A stretch of 19,894 bases of DNA, taken from NCBI GenBank assembly GCA_003518045.1, contig DOZK01000002.1:7048-26941 (forward strand). Reading direction: 5' to 3'. This stretch comes from Candidatus Nomurabacteria bacterium. Its GTDB lineage: Bacteria > Patescibacteriota > Minisyncoccia > Phycocordibacterales > UBA5272. The notes under the pieces were generated by a model, which saw only the letters and a list, made by a program, of their open reading frames with translations, had not been told where the DNA came from and did no database searches. Below are positions 1-8,058 of this stretch, in pieces (the first letter of the stretch is position 1; the number at the start of each line of letters is the position of its first letter). Made by a program: the position numbers and the translations under genes.

Positions 1-11
1 AGCTATAGTAT

Positions 12-96
12 GTCGTAAAAGATCGTAGCTAATGTGAGTCATTAAAAAATAAATGTGCCAAAATATTTTTAATGTCTCACATTAGTACTTTACGAC
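12..96. repeat. Long imperfect inverted repeat near the left edge
   Basis: The inner arms 29-48 and 66-85 pair over 10 bp, then one T:T mismatch, then 9 bp, around a 17-nt loop. The outer arms GTCGTAAA (12-19) and TTTACGAC (89-96) pair perfectly, with unpaired bases between inner and outer arms. The element could be a structured RNA, a terminator-like hairpin or a small palindromic mobile element; no coding potential was seen. The rest of 97-204 holds only a short CCCC/GGGG hairpin (167-180) and nothing else recognisable. Confidence 0.6.
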
Positions 97-204
97 AAAT
101 CCAGGCACCCTTCTTACCGCACCTCAAACTAAGATAATTAAATTAAAAAGTCATACCGATATTAAACCCCAAAAACGGGGGACACCCACCGGGGACTGTA
201 TTTC

Positions 205-260
205 CTAAACCCTAGTGGCTAGTGGCTAATCTTCTACCCCTGCCCTATCCCCTATCTACG
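205..260. repeat. Degenerate heptamer array (CTANNNN type)
   Basis: In one 7-nt register the sequence reads CTAAACC, CTAGTGG, CTAGTGG, CTAATCT from 205 to 232. Further, more diverged units run on to 260. The last unit contains the stop codon of the 34-aa minus-strand ORF. Confidence 0.6.
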
Positions 261-360
261 GAGCCAATTTAAACATCAAAATCCAAGAAGTAAGAACAAC
301 ACCAATTAAAAAGCTTGTAAATAAAATAAGAACAAATGCTGGTATGGTAAATGTAATCAT
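256..360 (-). CDS. 34-aa single-span membrane microprotein (hypothetical)
   Basis: This short reading frame starts with ATG at 360-358 and ends with TAG at 258-256. The 34-residue product is almost entirely hydrophobic: residues 3-29 (TFTIPAFVLILF through VVLTSWIL) form one transmembrane helix, followed by a short MFKLAP tail. There is no SD, but a TATACT -10-like hexamer lies 8 nt before the ATG, the same arrangement as at mraY, scpA and trpS, and this is the main support for expression. It lies downstream of the M23 peptidase on the same strand, separated from it by a strong hairpin, so it is probably its own unit. No family is recognised. It could be a membrane regulator or a chance ORF in AT-rich DNA. 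Confidence 0.5.
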   Translation of the reverse strand: MITFTIPAFVLILFTSFLIGVVLTSWILMFKLAP

Positions 361-368
361 ATGAGAAT

Positions 369-374
369 AGTATA
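369..374 (-). promoter_or_regulatory. Putative -10 (TATACT) of the 34-aa ORF
   Basis: TATACT lies 8 nt upstream of the ATG, so transcription would begin at or next to the start codon. A TG lies directly before it without the usual one-base spacer, and no -35 is evident. Confidence 0.4.
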
Positions 375-382
375 CAACCGAT

Positions 383-492
383 AGTTTCAAGTTTCCAGTT
401 TTTAGTTTCTAGTAAATACAAAAGAATGGTGCCTTCGGCACCATTCTTTTGTATTTGTATCTTCTTGAAACTAGGAACTGGAAACTTGAAAC
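383..492. repeat. Facing heptamer arrays forming a large inverted repeat
   Basis: On the left, AGTTTCA, AGTTTCC, AGTTTTT, AGTTTCT and AGTAAAT run in register over 383-417. On the right, TTGAAAC, TAGGAAC, TGGAAAC and TTGAAAC run over 465-492. The arms 384-409 and 467-492 are reverse complements with 2 mismatches in 26, and they enclose the terminator hairpin at 414-456. The right array ends 3 nt before the M23 peptidase stop codon. Confidence 0.75.
414..456. terminator. Perfect 20-bp hairpin terminator, bidirectional
   Basis: Arms 414-433 and 437-456 are exact reverse complements around a TTC triloop. The GC-rich core (GGTGCC/GGCACC) is flanked by A-rich and T-rich arms, so U-rich RNA is produced on either strand. 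It most likely ends the mraY-to-M23 transcript and insulates the 34-aa ORF. Confidence 0.8.
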
Positions 493-495
493 TGT

Positions 496-1779
496 CTACA
501 AATAAGAAAGTGGATTAAGATAACCCGCCTTAGGAGCCAATGGCATTATTAAATACGTACCGCAGACCTTACTCTTATATTCTGTGGGACCTGATATATG
601 AACTGAGTCTGACGCATAAACAGTAAAGTGAAGATGTGGACCGGTGCTATAACCAGTATTTCCAGAGAGAGCAATTTTTTCTCCCATGGCAACAGACTGT
701 CCAACAACAACTTGAATAACTGATAAGTGAGCGTACAAAGTAGTGAGGCCATTTGTATGACGAATAAGAACCCATTTACCATAAGACACACCACTACACG
801 CCGAGTCAGTATTACCAGTACCTAAAACAACTCCAGAATTAGCAGATAAAATAGGAGAACCAATTTTTACCCCAAAATCTAAACCATTATGTCCTGAGCC
901 ATTATAGACTTGAGGATTTTGAGTGGCAAAAGTTGTATTACCAAAATATTGCGTGATGACTGGCTTGGTTACAGGATAAGTAAGAACTCCCTTGCCGTAT
1001 TTTGGAAGCTTACTAGCATCAACAATTACTTTAAGTTTAGATTCTACATCTAACATTTCGGCCTCTAAACTTTCTTTTTTTATTTTTCTATCAGCTAAAA
1101 GTTTTTGATATTCGCTTTCTTTATTTTTTGTTTGAATTAACAAATTATTTTTATCTTTAGTCGTTACTTCAACTAATTGTTTTTGATCCGTTAAAGCACT
1201 ATTTAACTTTTCTAATTTTTGCTTACTTGATTCATAGGTTGCCTTTTCTGTGGCAAGAATAACTTTTGTTTCTGTTAGAGTTTTAACTTTTTCATCTATC
1301 GCTTTTGAAATATCTCCACCACGCTTTACTGCATCTAATGCATCGGATAAATGGGAACCAGAAGATAAAGCATTAATGAGTGGTGGTAAAACATTTTCGT
1401 CAATTACTAAAGACCTCAAGGCTTCTGAAAGTGCTTTTTTATTTCTTCCAAGTACTGTTTCTGTAACAGAAATTTTACCTTGCGTGTCAGTAATCTTTCC
1501 TTGTGTTTCTGTAATACGAAGTTTAGATAAAGCTATTTCTTTAGTTAGTCCTGCACGTCTTAATTCCAAAGAAGCTAATGCTTGCTTTAAAGTCTTTGCC
1601 TCCCCTTGCGTTTGACTAATTTTTTTATTGAACTCAATTATTTCTTTATCTAGGGCTTGTATTTTTGAAGATAATGAATTTATATTTGCTTGTAATTCCT
1701 CAGCGGTTTCTGCATGAATAAAAAGCGGGATTAAAAATATGATGGCTATAAATAAAAATGAAAAAGATCTAAAAAACAT
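496..1779 (-). CDS. Secreted coiled-coil M23 peptidase (EnvC/NlpD-like murein hydrolase or activator)
   Basis: This is an exported, probably cell-wall-acting zinc metallopeptidase of 427 residues. A signal peptide or N-terminal anchor occupies residues 1-23 (hydrophobic FLFIAIIFLIPLF, then HAETA). Residues about 25-255 are a long K/E/Q/L-rich coiled coil interrupted near 120-165. The LytM/M23 domain covers about 265-395 and has HNGLD (H297, D301), YAHL (H351) and PHLHF (H382, H384). All expected zinc and catalytic residues are therefore present, which suggests an active enzyme rather than a degenerate EnvC-type activator. C328 and C406 could form a disulphide. It follows gltX by 16 nt as the last gene of the mraY run, a sensible place for a hydrolase coupled to division. 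Whether it cuts septal murein itself or activates an amidase cannot be told. Confidence 0.88.
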   Translation of the reverse strand: MFFRSFSFLFIAIIFLIPLFIHAETAEELQANINSLSSKIQALDKEIIEFNKKISQTQGEAKTLKQALASLELRRAGLTKEIALSKLRITETQGKITDTQGKISVTETVLGRNKKALSEALRSLVIDENVLPPLINALSSGSHLSDALDAVKRGGDISKAIDEKVKTLTETKVILATEKATYESSKQKLEKLNSALTDQKQLVEVTTKDKNNLLIQTKNKESEYQKLLADRKIKKESLEAEMLDVESKLKVIVDASKLPKYGKGVLTYPVTKPVITQYFGNTTFATQNPQVYNGSGHNGLDFGVKIGSPILSANSGVVLGTGNTDSACSGVSYGKWVLIRHTNGLTTLYAHLSVIQVVVGQSVAMGEKIALSGNTGYSTGPHLHFTVYASDSVHISGPTEYKSKVCGTYLIMPLAPKAGYLNPLSYL

Positions 1780-1795
1780 AAAATATAAATAACCA

Positions 1796-3226
1796 TTATG
1801 AATCTAATTTCTTAAGCATTTCGTCAATACGAATAATACTTTCTTCTTTTCCTAAAACAAAACAAATAGTAAATGGGTCAACTGATTTTTCTTGACCAGA
1901 TAAAGTCATTCGTAATGGCCACAAAACATTTCCTTTACCTTCTTTTTCTGCATATGGCATTATGGCTTGTTTAATAATATCTGCTGAAGAAAAATCTATA
2001 TCTTTTAAAATATTTTTTACATTTTCTAAATTATTAGATGCGACATCAACTCCATCATCTTTAAATAGAACTCTTTCTCTTTCTATTTGAGGACGTTTAA
2101 TAAAAAATCCAAATTCGATATCTTTAATAGTATGAAGCTCACCATAAAAATTAATTCTATCAATTATAGTTGGAACGAGTCTTTCTAAAATTTCATCACT
2201 ATACTCTGTCATATATGGTTTAATTCCAACAAGTTGTTCTTCATAAGACTTCTTCTTCATGTGTTCTTTATTCATCCATAATAATTTCTCTTCATTGAGC
2301 ATTGCTCCGCTTGAATGAATATGCTCTAAAGAAAAATGTTCTACGATTTCCATTGGGGACATTATCTCTTGTTCACCGCCTGGATTCCATCCCAAAAATG
2401 CCAAGAAGTTAAACATCGCCTCTGGTAAATATCCTTCTTTTTTATATTCCAAAATATCTTTGGCACCATCTCGTTTCCCTAATTTTTTATTTCCTTCTGG
2501 AGATAATATTGGCGGTAGAGTTACAAACACAGGAGGAACAATATCTAGTGCTTCATACAGTGACAAAAATTTCGGAGTAGATGCAATAAATTCATCCGCA
2601 CGCATAACATGTGTAACCCCCATTTCTAAATCATCAATAATGTGAGCAAAATTATATGTCGGATAGCCATCACTTTTTATTAAAATAAAATCATCCAGTG
2701 CTTCCTCCCCTGCTGTCAACTCCCCTCTTACAGCATCATTCCATTTATAACTTTTTATTTCAGGAACTTTAAAACGAAGAGGTTTCTTACCATCCCAAAT
2801 TTCTGTTGTCTCTAATCTATGTTCGCGATAAAGAAAAGCTCTCTTTTCTAATTCTGCTTGCGCGCGAAAAGCAGAAACCTCTTCCTCTGTATACGGATCT
2901 GTATATGCATAGCCTTTTTCTATTAAAATTTTTGCATATTTTTGATATGAGTCGAGACGTTCTGATTGTAGATATGGCGCATGTTCTCCACCAATATCAA
3001 CTCCTTCATCCCAATTTATTCCAAGCCATTTTAATGATTCTATAATGTGTGGAATAGAGCCTTCTACCTCTCGTGCCTTATCTGTATCTTCTATGCGAAG
3101 AATAAAAGTCCCATTATTCTTTCGTGCCCATGCCCATGCGTAAAGTGCAGTACGAACACCGCCTACATGCATAAAGCCTGTCGGTGATGGTGCGAAACGT
3201 GTTACTACTTTTTTGTTATTGGGCAT
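1796..3226 (-). CDS. gltX: Glutamate--tRNA ligase
   Basis: This class I synthetase attaches Glu to tRNA-Glu in the cytoplasm. The product is 476 residues, typical for bacterial GluRS. The HIGH-like motif is in PSPTGFMHVGGVRTALY near the N-terminus. The KMSKS-like motif appears as KKLGKRDGA, the usual degenerate GluRS form. A VMRADEFIAST segment matches the catalytic domain, and the C-terminal third is the helical anticodon-binding region. The start is 3 nt after murG, so it is translated from the envelope-gene transcript. Whether it is discriminating (tRNA-Glu only) or also charges tRNA-Gln cannot be decided here. Confidence 0.95.
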   Translation of the reverse strand: MPNNKKVVTRFAPSPTGFMHVGGVRTALYAWAWARKNNGTFILRIEDTDKAREVEGSIPHIIESLKWLGINWDEGVDIGGEHAPYLQSERLDSYQKYAKILIEKGYAYTDPYTEEEVSAFRAQAELEKRAFLYREHRLETTEIWDGKKPLRFKVPEIKSYKWNDAVRGELTAGEEALDDFILIKSDGYPTYNFAHIIDDLEMGVTHVMRADEFIASTPKFLSLYEALDIVPPVFVTLPPILSPEGNKKLGKRDGAKDILEYKKEGYLPEAMFNFLAFLGWNPGGEQEIMSPMEIVEHFSLEHIHSSGAMLNEEKLLWMNKEHMKKKSYEEQLVGIKPYMTEYSDEILERLVPTIIDRINFYGELHTIKDIEFGFFIKRPQIERERVLFKDDGVDVASNNLENVKNILKDIDFSSADIIKQAIMPYAEKEGKGNVLWPLRMTLSGQEKSVDPFTICFVLGKEESIIRIDEMLKKLDS

Positions 3227-3229
3227 ATT

Positions 3230-4339
3230 TTAATTATAATGACTAAGACCAATGCGAATTATTTCACGAGCAATAGTTGAAGCGGCAGTGCGAGAAAGAT
3301 CATATGTTTTACAACTAGATGACATTTTTTTATAAATATTTTTATCATCTAATATTCTTTTTATTTCATTCATAAGTACACCAGAAGAAAGATTGTCTTC
3401 TTCTATAACAGTCGCCACACCTAAGCCAGCTGCAGTATAAGCATTTGACCTTTGGTCGCGACTAATTGCTTCTGGTATTGGAATTATAATCATTGGTAAT
3501 TGCCATAATGCTAATTCAAATATCATTGACCCTGCTCTTGTAATTGCTAAATCAACTTTAGAATAAAATAAAGCGACATCAATAAATCCTTCAACATAAT
3601 ATCTATCTTTATACTGATGGTCTTTCAATATTGATTCGGATATTTTTTTTACATCATCTAATTTTTCTGTTCCTGCCTGATGCACAATATCATAAGTATT
3701 AAGAAGTTCTGGAAGCATTTTTAAAATAGCATCATTAATGGCTTGGCTTCCTTGAGAGCCTCCAATAACCAAAATAACAGGTCTATCTTTTGCCCCATAA
3801 ACACGCTCATAGTCCTCTCCGGGAATAAGTACGTCTCTAACTGGTTGACCGGTTAAAGCAATTTTTTCTTTTGGATAAAATGGAGATGCCTCTGCATAAG
3901 AAAGTGCAACTCGTGTAGCAAATTTTCCAGCCCATTTTGTCGTTCGTCCAGGAATGGTATCGCTTTCATGAACAAAAACAGGAATAGATAAAACTCTTGC
4001 GGCAAAAAGTGTTGGGAAACTTGCATATCCACCTTTAGCAAAAACAACATCTGGATAAATGCGATATAAAACAAAAATCGCACGAATCATTCCATAAAAT
4101 GTCTTAAATAAATCAGTAAAAGTTTTTAGAGATGGATATACACGTAATTTACCAGCAGGAACTTCAATATATTTTATTTGAAGTTCAAATAAAGCTTTTT
4201 CATCATAAGGATTATCAGAAATAAAATAAACTTCCGGTTGAATAATTTTTTGGACGAAAGCTTCTTTCTGTATACGTTCAACAACCGCAAGTAACGGATA
4301 AAAATGACCACCTCCTGCTCCTGTAATTACTATTTTCAT
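3230..4339 (-). CDS. murG: UDP-GlcNAc:undecaprenyl-PP-MurNAc-pentapeptide GlcNAc transferase
   Basis: MurG converts lipid I to lipid II on the inner face of the membrane. The 369-aa product begins with the glycine-rich loop GAGGGHFYPLLAV (variant of GGTGGHxxPALA). It also has KGGYASFP, HESDTIPGRTTKW (the HExNxxPG region), GGSQGSQAIND (UDP-sugar binding hinge) and RAGSMIFELALWQLPMIIIP (acceptor/donor site). The GT-B fold is complete. Its ATG overlaps the ftsW stop by 4 nt (ATGA), indicating translational coupling, and gltX follows 3 nt later. Confidence 0.95.
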   Translation of the reverse strand: MKIVITGAGGGHFYPLLAVVERIQKEAFVQKIIQPEVYFISDNPYDEKALFELQIKYIEVPAGKLRVYPSLKTFTDLFKTFYGMIRAIFVLYRIYPDVVFAKGGYASFPTLFAARVLSIPVFVHESDTIPGRTTKWAGKFATRVALSYAEASPFYPKEKIALTGQPVRDVLIPGEDYERVYGAKDRPVILVIGGSQGSQAINDAILKMLPELLNTYDIVHQAGTEKLDDVKKISESILKDHQYKDRYYVEGFIDVALFYSKVDLAITRAGSMIFELALWQLPMIIIPIPEAISRDQRSNAYTAAGLGVATVIEEDNLSSGVLMNEIKRILDDKNIYKKMSSSCKTYDLSRTAASTIAREIIRIGLSHYN

Positions 4340-5433
4340 ACTATTATTGAAGTCTTTGAAATATTTAAAAGCACACCAAGCTCAAATAATGCCGCCATTA
4401 AGGCTGTCCCCCCGTGGGATACTAACGGCAGAGGTACACCCATAAGTGGCAATATCCCAAGCATTGACCCAATATTTATCATTGCTTGAGAAATTATTAT
4501 AACCACTATACCGATAGCTAAAAGCCGTCCAAACTGGTCTTCTGCGAAGGTGGAAATTATATATCCACGTATACCTACTATACCATATAAAATAACAATA
4601 ATTATCACCCCGAGAAAGCCTATTTCTTCCCCTAATACAGCAAAGATAGAATCCCCTATCGGCTCTGGTAAATAATTAAACTTTTGAACACTTTGACCTA
4701 ATCCCCTGCCAAATAAACCACCAGAACCAATAGCTATTAGAGATTGATTTAACTGCCAAGAAGAACCACGGATGTCTTGGGAGGAATTAAAAAATGTATT
4801 TATTCTTTCTAGCATATAAGGGCGGACGGCAATCAATGTTATAAAACCAATAATACATAAAAGTATTAACGTATACATTTGTTTTTTTCTTGCACCTCCA
4901 ACAAAATAAACCACAAAAGAAGAAGACATGATAACTAAGTATGTTCCGAAGTCCGGCTGAAGAAGCATGATTAAAGAAACAGCTCCAGCACCTAACATAT
5001 AAGGAAGCATTCCATATTTCCAATTTTTAAAAAGTGGACGATATTTTGTACACCAAGCAGATACTGCAATTACAAAAGCCAATTTCAAAACTTCACTTGG
5101 CTGTAGAGAAAACGAACCTATATCTATCCATCTATGGGCGCCACCATGATAACGAGATAACCCTGGCATAAAAACAAGAGCCGTAAATAGAAGTGCTGTA
5201 CTAAAAATAAGATAAGCATGTTTTTGATAAAACTTATATGGAATAGTCATTCCGATGAGAAGAGCTATTGCCCCACCAATAAGTGCAAATATTAATTGTG
5301 TTTTTACAACGGAATAAAATTTAACTTCGTTTATTGAAAGAACTCCAAGCGCTGCTGACCCAAAAATAATTAAACCAAAAAATAATATTATGATTATTGT
5401 TACAAAAAGTGTTTTGTCTATTCTCTCAAACAT
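4336..5433 (-). CDS. ftsW: SEDS-family peptidoglycan polymerase (FtsW-type)
   Basis: This 365-residue polytopic membrane protein has about ten hydrophobic segments. SEDS signatures are HRWIDIGSFSLQPSEVLKLAF, LQPDFGTYLVI, SGGLFGRGLGQSVQKFNYLPEPIGDSIFAVLGEEIGFLG split across the large extracytoplasmic loop, and the C-terminal GVPLPLVSHGGTAL. The acidic residue in the loop (GDSIFA) is where SEDS enzymes have their essential Asp. It sits between mraY and murG (3-nt gap and 4-nt overlap), the classic dcw position, which favours FtsW over RodA; sequence alone does not separate them firmly. No class B penicillin-binding partner is in the window. Confidence 0.92.
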   Translation of the reverse strand: MFERIDKTLFVTIIIILFFGLIIFGSAALGVLSINEVKFYSVVKTQLIFALIGGAIALLIGMTIPYKFYQKHAYLIFSTALLFTALVFMPGLSRYHGGAHRWIDIGSFSLQPSEVLKLAFVIAVSAWCTKYRPLFKNWKYGMLPYMLGAGAVSLIMLLQPDFGTYLVIMSSSFVVYFVGGARKKQMYTLILLCIIGFITLIAVRPYMLERINTFFNSSQDIRGSSWQLNQSLIAIGSGGLFGRGLGQSVQKFNYLPEPIGDSIFAVLGEEIGFLGVIIIVILYGIVGIRGYIISTFAEDQFGRLLAIGIVVIIISQAMINIGSMLGILPLMGVPLPLVSHGGTALMAALFELGVLLNISKTSIIV

Positions 5434-5436
5434 AAA

Positions 5437-6510
5437 TTAACTTATTAAAACAATAACTACTCCTAACATTGCACAGATATAAGATACAATCCAATATCTC
5501 ATTGTTACTGTTTGCGACTGCCAACCTTTTGCTTGAAAATGATGATGAAGTGGGGCAACTATAAATAATTTTCTTTTAAAAAACTTTTTCCAAATGAGTT
5601 GTAAAATAACAGATAAAGTACTGACAACAAGTGGTAATGCAATTAGGGGAAGATACATGACGGCATCAGTTAAAAATGCAATTACAGAAAGAGAGAGTGA
5701 GAGTGCAAGCATGCCAGTTTCTGAAAGATAAAACTTGGCCGGTGGAATATTAAACCACAAAAATGCAAGTATAGCTCCAACAAAAACAAAGCACAGTGTT
5801 GCAATATTTATTTGCCCATGAAGATACGCAATCATTCCATAAGCTGTGAATACGGCACTCATTACTCCACCAGATAATCCATCTATTCCATCTATAACTC
5901 CAGTTGAAAAAAGAGCGAGGGTTACAACAATAAAAAATAGAACAAAAAGAAATCCTCCTAAAACTAAATGTCCATAAAAAGGAATATAAATACTATTTAC
6001 ACCGAGCTTTATATAAAACCACCATCCAGCAAATAATCCTAAGGATGACACTGCGAGTAATCTAACTGGAAAAGATAAACCACCTCCTATATAAGAATTT
6101 AATTTACTACCGAAAGCTTCAACAACTAATAGGTCATCTAATGCCCCGACAAAAGCTCCGACAAGCATAGCCATAAGTGGTAACCATGTTTGATTACGGG
6201 AAATAAAATCTAATTTAAGTGTTAATTCAGTGGGATATATTTTAGAAATACTCCAAAGAGAAAGTGCTGTTAGAAGTACGGCAAACCAAACAACAAAACC
6301 ACCAAGTCTTGGGACCGGAACACCTTCATCATTATGAAGTGAGGCTGTTATTGTAGCTAATTGACCATCTATCGTAGTAGAAACGTTTTTCTTTTTCCAA
6401 AGTTTATATTTTGTTAAAAGTTTTATAAAAGCTGGAGCAACTAATACCCCGACAAGGAAAGATATAACTGCTGGTAAAAGTATTTTTAATGGGTCTAGGG
6501 TAGATATCAT
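5437..6510 (-). CDS. mraY: Phospho-MurNAc-pentapeptide transferase with variant motif
   Basis: MraY moves phospho-MurNAc-pentapeptide from UDP to undecaprenyl phosphate, forming lipid I. The 357-aa protein has about ten membrane spans, the Asp pair D125-D126 (GALDDLL), the DGIDGLSGG motif (residues 207-215) and the LHHHF motif (321-325). The segment that is normally GDTGS reads LSETGM (262-267), so the usual metal-binding Asp is Glu (E264). The gene is preceded by an extended -10 nine nt before its ATG and starts the mraY-ftsW-murG-gltX-M23 run. murD and murE do not follow, so the dcw cluster is rearranged. Confidence 0.93.
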   Translation of the reverse strand: MISTLDPLKILLPAVISFLVGVLVAPAFIKLLTKYKLWKKKNVSTTIDGQLATITASLHNDEGVPVPRLGGFVVWFAVLLTALSLWSISKIYPTELTLKLDFISRNQTWLPLMAMLVGAFVGALDDLLVVEAFGSKLNSYIGGGLSFPVRLLAVSSLGLFAGWWFYIKLGVNSIYIPFYGHLVLGGFLFVLFFIVVTLALFSTGVIDGIDGLSGGVMSAVFTAYGMIAYLHGQINIATLCFVFVGAILAFLWFNIPPAKFYLSETGMLALSLSLSVIAFLTDAVMYLPLIALPLVVSTLSVILQLIWKKFFKRKLFIVAPLHHHFQAKGWQSQTVTMRYWIVSYICAMLGVVIVLIS

Positions 6511-6519
6511 ATTTCATCA

Positions 6520-6528
6520 AGTATAACA
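6520..6528 (-). promoter_or_regulatory. Extended -10 of the mraY operon (TGTTATACT)
   Basis: TGT-TATACT reads toward mraY and ends 9 nt before its ATG; a second TATACT sits just upstream. The 91-nt gap to the carboxypeptidase gene contains no hairpin strong enough to call a terminator. A start 6-8 nt downstream of the hexamer would give an mRNA with almost no leader. Confidence 0.55.
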
Positions 6529-6601
6529 GTATAGACTTGTTAATGGCTAGTGAATTACTTTATCAAAAGTACCTATTTAAAAGACTTATATACTTTCGTA
6601 A

Positions 6602-7528
6602 TTACCTAATACTTTTAATAAGCGCTAAATAAAGGGTATAAGCATCGGAAAACCTAGCATCTCTAGTTGACCCTAAAATAACTATAATAACAGGATGGCC
6701 AAGATACGCATCAACTGATAGAACTAAATTACCTCCAGCACTATCTGTAAATCCTGTTTTTGAAGCCTCAACACCAATAAATTCATCAATATGCTGATTT
6801 GTATTAGGAATACCAACAATCATGCCAGTTGAAGATTTTACATTCAATCTAGTTTTAGTGGTCGAATCTAATATATTACCCAATTCCATACGAGCCAAAG
6901 ACATCATCCGCGCAACATCATAAGCACTTCCTATACCGCCCAACTTACCATTAACATCAAGTCCTGCTGGCTGAGTAAACTTCATATTAAAACCAAGCTC
7001 TTTCGAATATGAATTCATTCTCCTAACAAACTTTTCTCTTCCTAATAACTTATCAGCTATTAATTGCGCTCCATCATTTGAAGAAAAAACTAATGTGTAT
7101 TTTAATAATTCTTCAAGAGACCAAACTTGTTTTTCTTTAAGACCTAAATCATATCCACCATCTAATCCTCCTTTTGTTATGATTATTTTTGAAGAACTTG
7201 GAGCTATTTCAAGGGCTGTTAATGCTGTCATTATTTTTGTAATACTCGCGAGTGGGTATTCTATATTTTCATTTTTACCAGCAATAACTTCTCTAGTCAC
7301 AACATCATAGACAATAAAAGACTTTGCTTCTACAGAAATATTATTAAAAGCATTTTTATCATAATAGCCACTTACCACTTTTGATTTTTTAAAAGATGGA
7401 ATAAATATTCCCATTTTACGAATGGATAATGGCACAGCAAAAGCTAATATTAAAATTAAAAAAAGAATAGCTAATGTATACACAGCCCACAACACTGCAA
7501 AATCTTTTTTAATATCTTTTTCTATCAT
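6602..7528 (-). CDS. Membrane-anchored D-alanyl-D-alanine carboxypeptidase (S11, DacA-like)
   Basis: This low-molecular-weight penicillin-binding protein trims the terminal D-Ala of peptidoglycan stem peptides. The 308-residue product has an uncleaved N-terminal anchor (hydrophobic 11-33). Its serine-peptidase domain carries all three motifs: SITK (S95, K98), SSN (149-151) and KTG (257-259). The C-terminal beta domain and amphipathic helix of PBP5 are absent, so anchoring is N-terminal instead. The start is 2 nt after the scpB stop, so it is probably co-transcribed with scpA-scpB, linking chromosome segregation and wall maturation. Confidence 0.92.
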   Translation of the reverse strand: MIEKDIKKDFAVLWAVYTLAILFLILILAFAVPLSIRKMGIFIPSFKKSKVVSGYYDKNAFNNISVEAKSFIVYDVVTREVIAGKNENIEYPLASITKIMTALTALEIAPSSSKIIITKGGLDGGYDLGLKEKQVWSLEELLKYTLVFSSNDGAQLIADKLLGREKFVRRMNSYSKELGFNMKFTQPAGLDVNGKLGGIGSAYDVARMMSLARMELGNILDSTTKTRLNVKSSTGMIVGIPNTNQHIDEFIGVEASKTGFTDSAGGNLVLSVDAYLGHPVIIVILGSTRDARFSDAYTLYLALIKSIR

Positions 7529-7530
7529 AA

Positions 7531-8037
7531 TTAACTTTCCAGGGCTTTCATCTTTTCTAACAACTCATTACGAATACTTTCATATTGTGGCAATTCTTCA
7601 ATTTTTGTAACACCTAAATGTTTAAGCGCTTCCATCGTTAAAACACAAACCTCCCCTTCTCTTTTTATAAGTCCACGAACAGAAAGTGTGCGTATAGATT
7701 GTGCTGATTGTACTCCACGAATATAAGAAATAATTTGTCTTGTTGGATTACCTAAATACGCGACAATAGAAAGCACTTGTAAAGTGGCTGGGGTTAAGTC
7801 CCCTTTTAATTCTTCCTTCCAAAAACCTTCAACCAGATTAGACTGTGCAGGATTTGTAACAACAGAAATTTCATCTTTATTTCGCATCAGTAAAAGTCCA
7901 ATTTCCTTTATTTTACTTTCTACATTTGGTAAAGTTTCTTCTATAGATTTAGCCTCTACTTTTAAAAGCTCTGCAACAGCGGTTATAGAAATTGGTTCAC
8001 CTGAGATATATAAAATAGTAATTATTTTTTCTAGCAT
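7531..8037 (-). CDS. scpB: Segregation and condensation protein B
   Basis: ScpB is a winged-helix kleisin partner of the SMC-ScpAB condensin complex. The ATG at 8037 gives 168 residues beginning MLEKIITILYISGEPI, the usual ScpB start. A longer frame from a GTG at 8058, immediately after the scpA stop, would add MACYNKI and is less likely. Family marks are the first winged helix (residues about 1-75), then LTPATLQVLSIVAYLGNPTR and the second winged helix with IRGVQSAQSIRTLSVRGLI. It lies 21 nt after scpA and is followed by the carboxypeptidase. No smc gene is in the window. Confidence 0.93.
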   Translation of the reverse strand: MLEKIITILYISGEPISITAVAELLKVEAKSIEETLPNVESKIKEIGLLLMRNKDEISVVTNPAQSNLVEGFWKEELKGDLTPATLQVLSIVAYLGNPTRQIISYIRGVQSAQSIRTLSVRGLIKREGEVCVLTMEALKHLGVTKIEELPQYESIRNELLEKMKALES

Positions 8038-8058
8038 AATCTTATTGTAACACGCCAC

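Noticed and set aside
8038..8058. ScpB start at GTG 8058
   Set aside because: The added MACYNKI is not typical of ScpB; ATG 8037 gives the standard MLEKII start.
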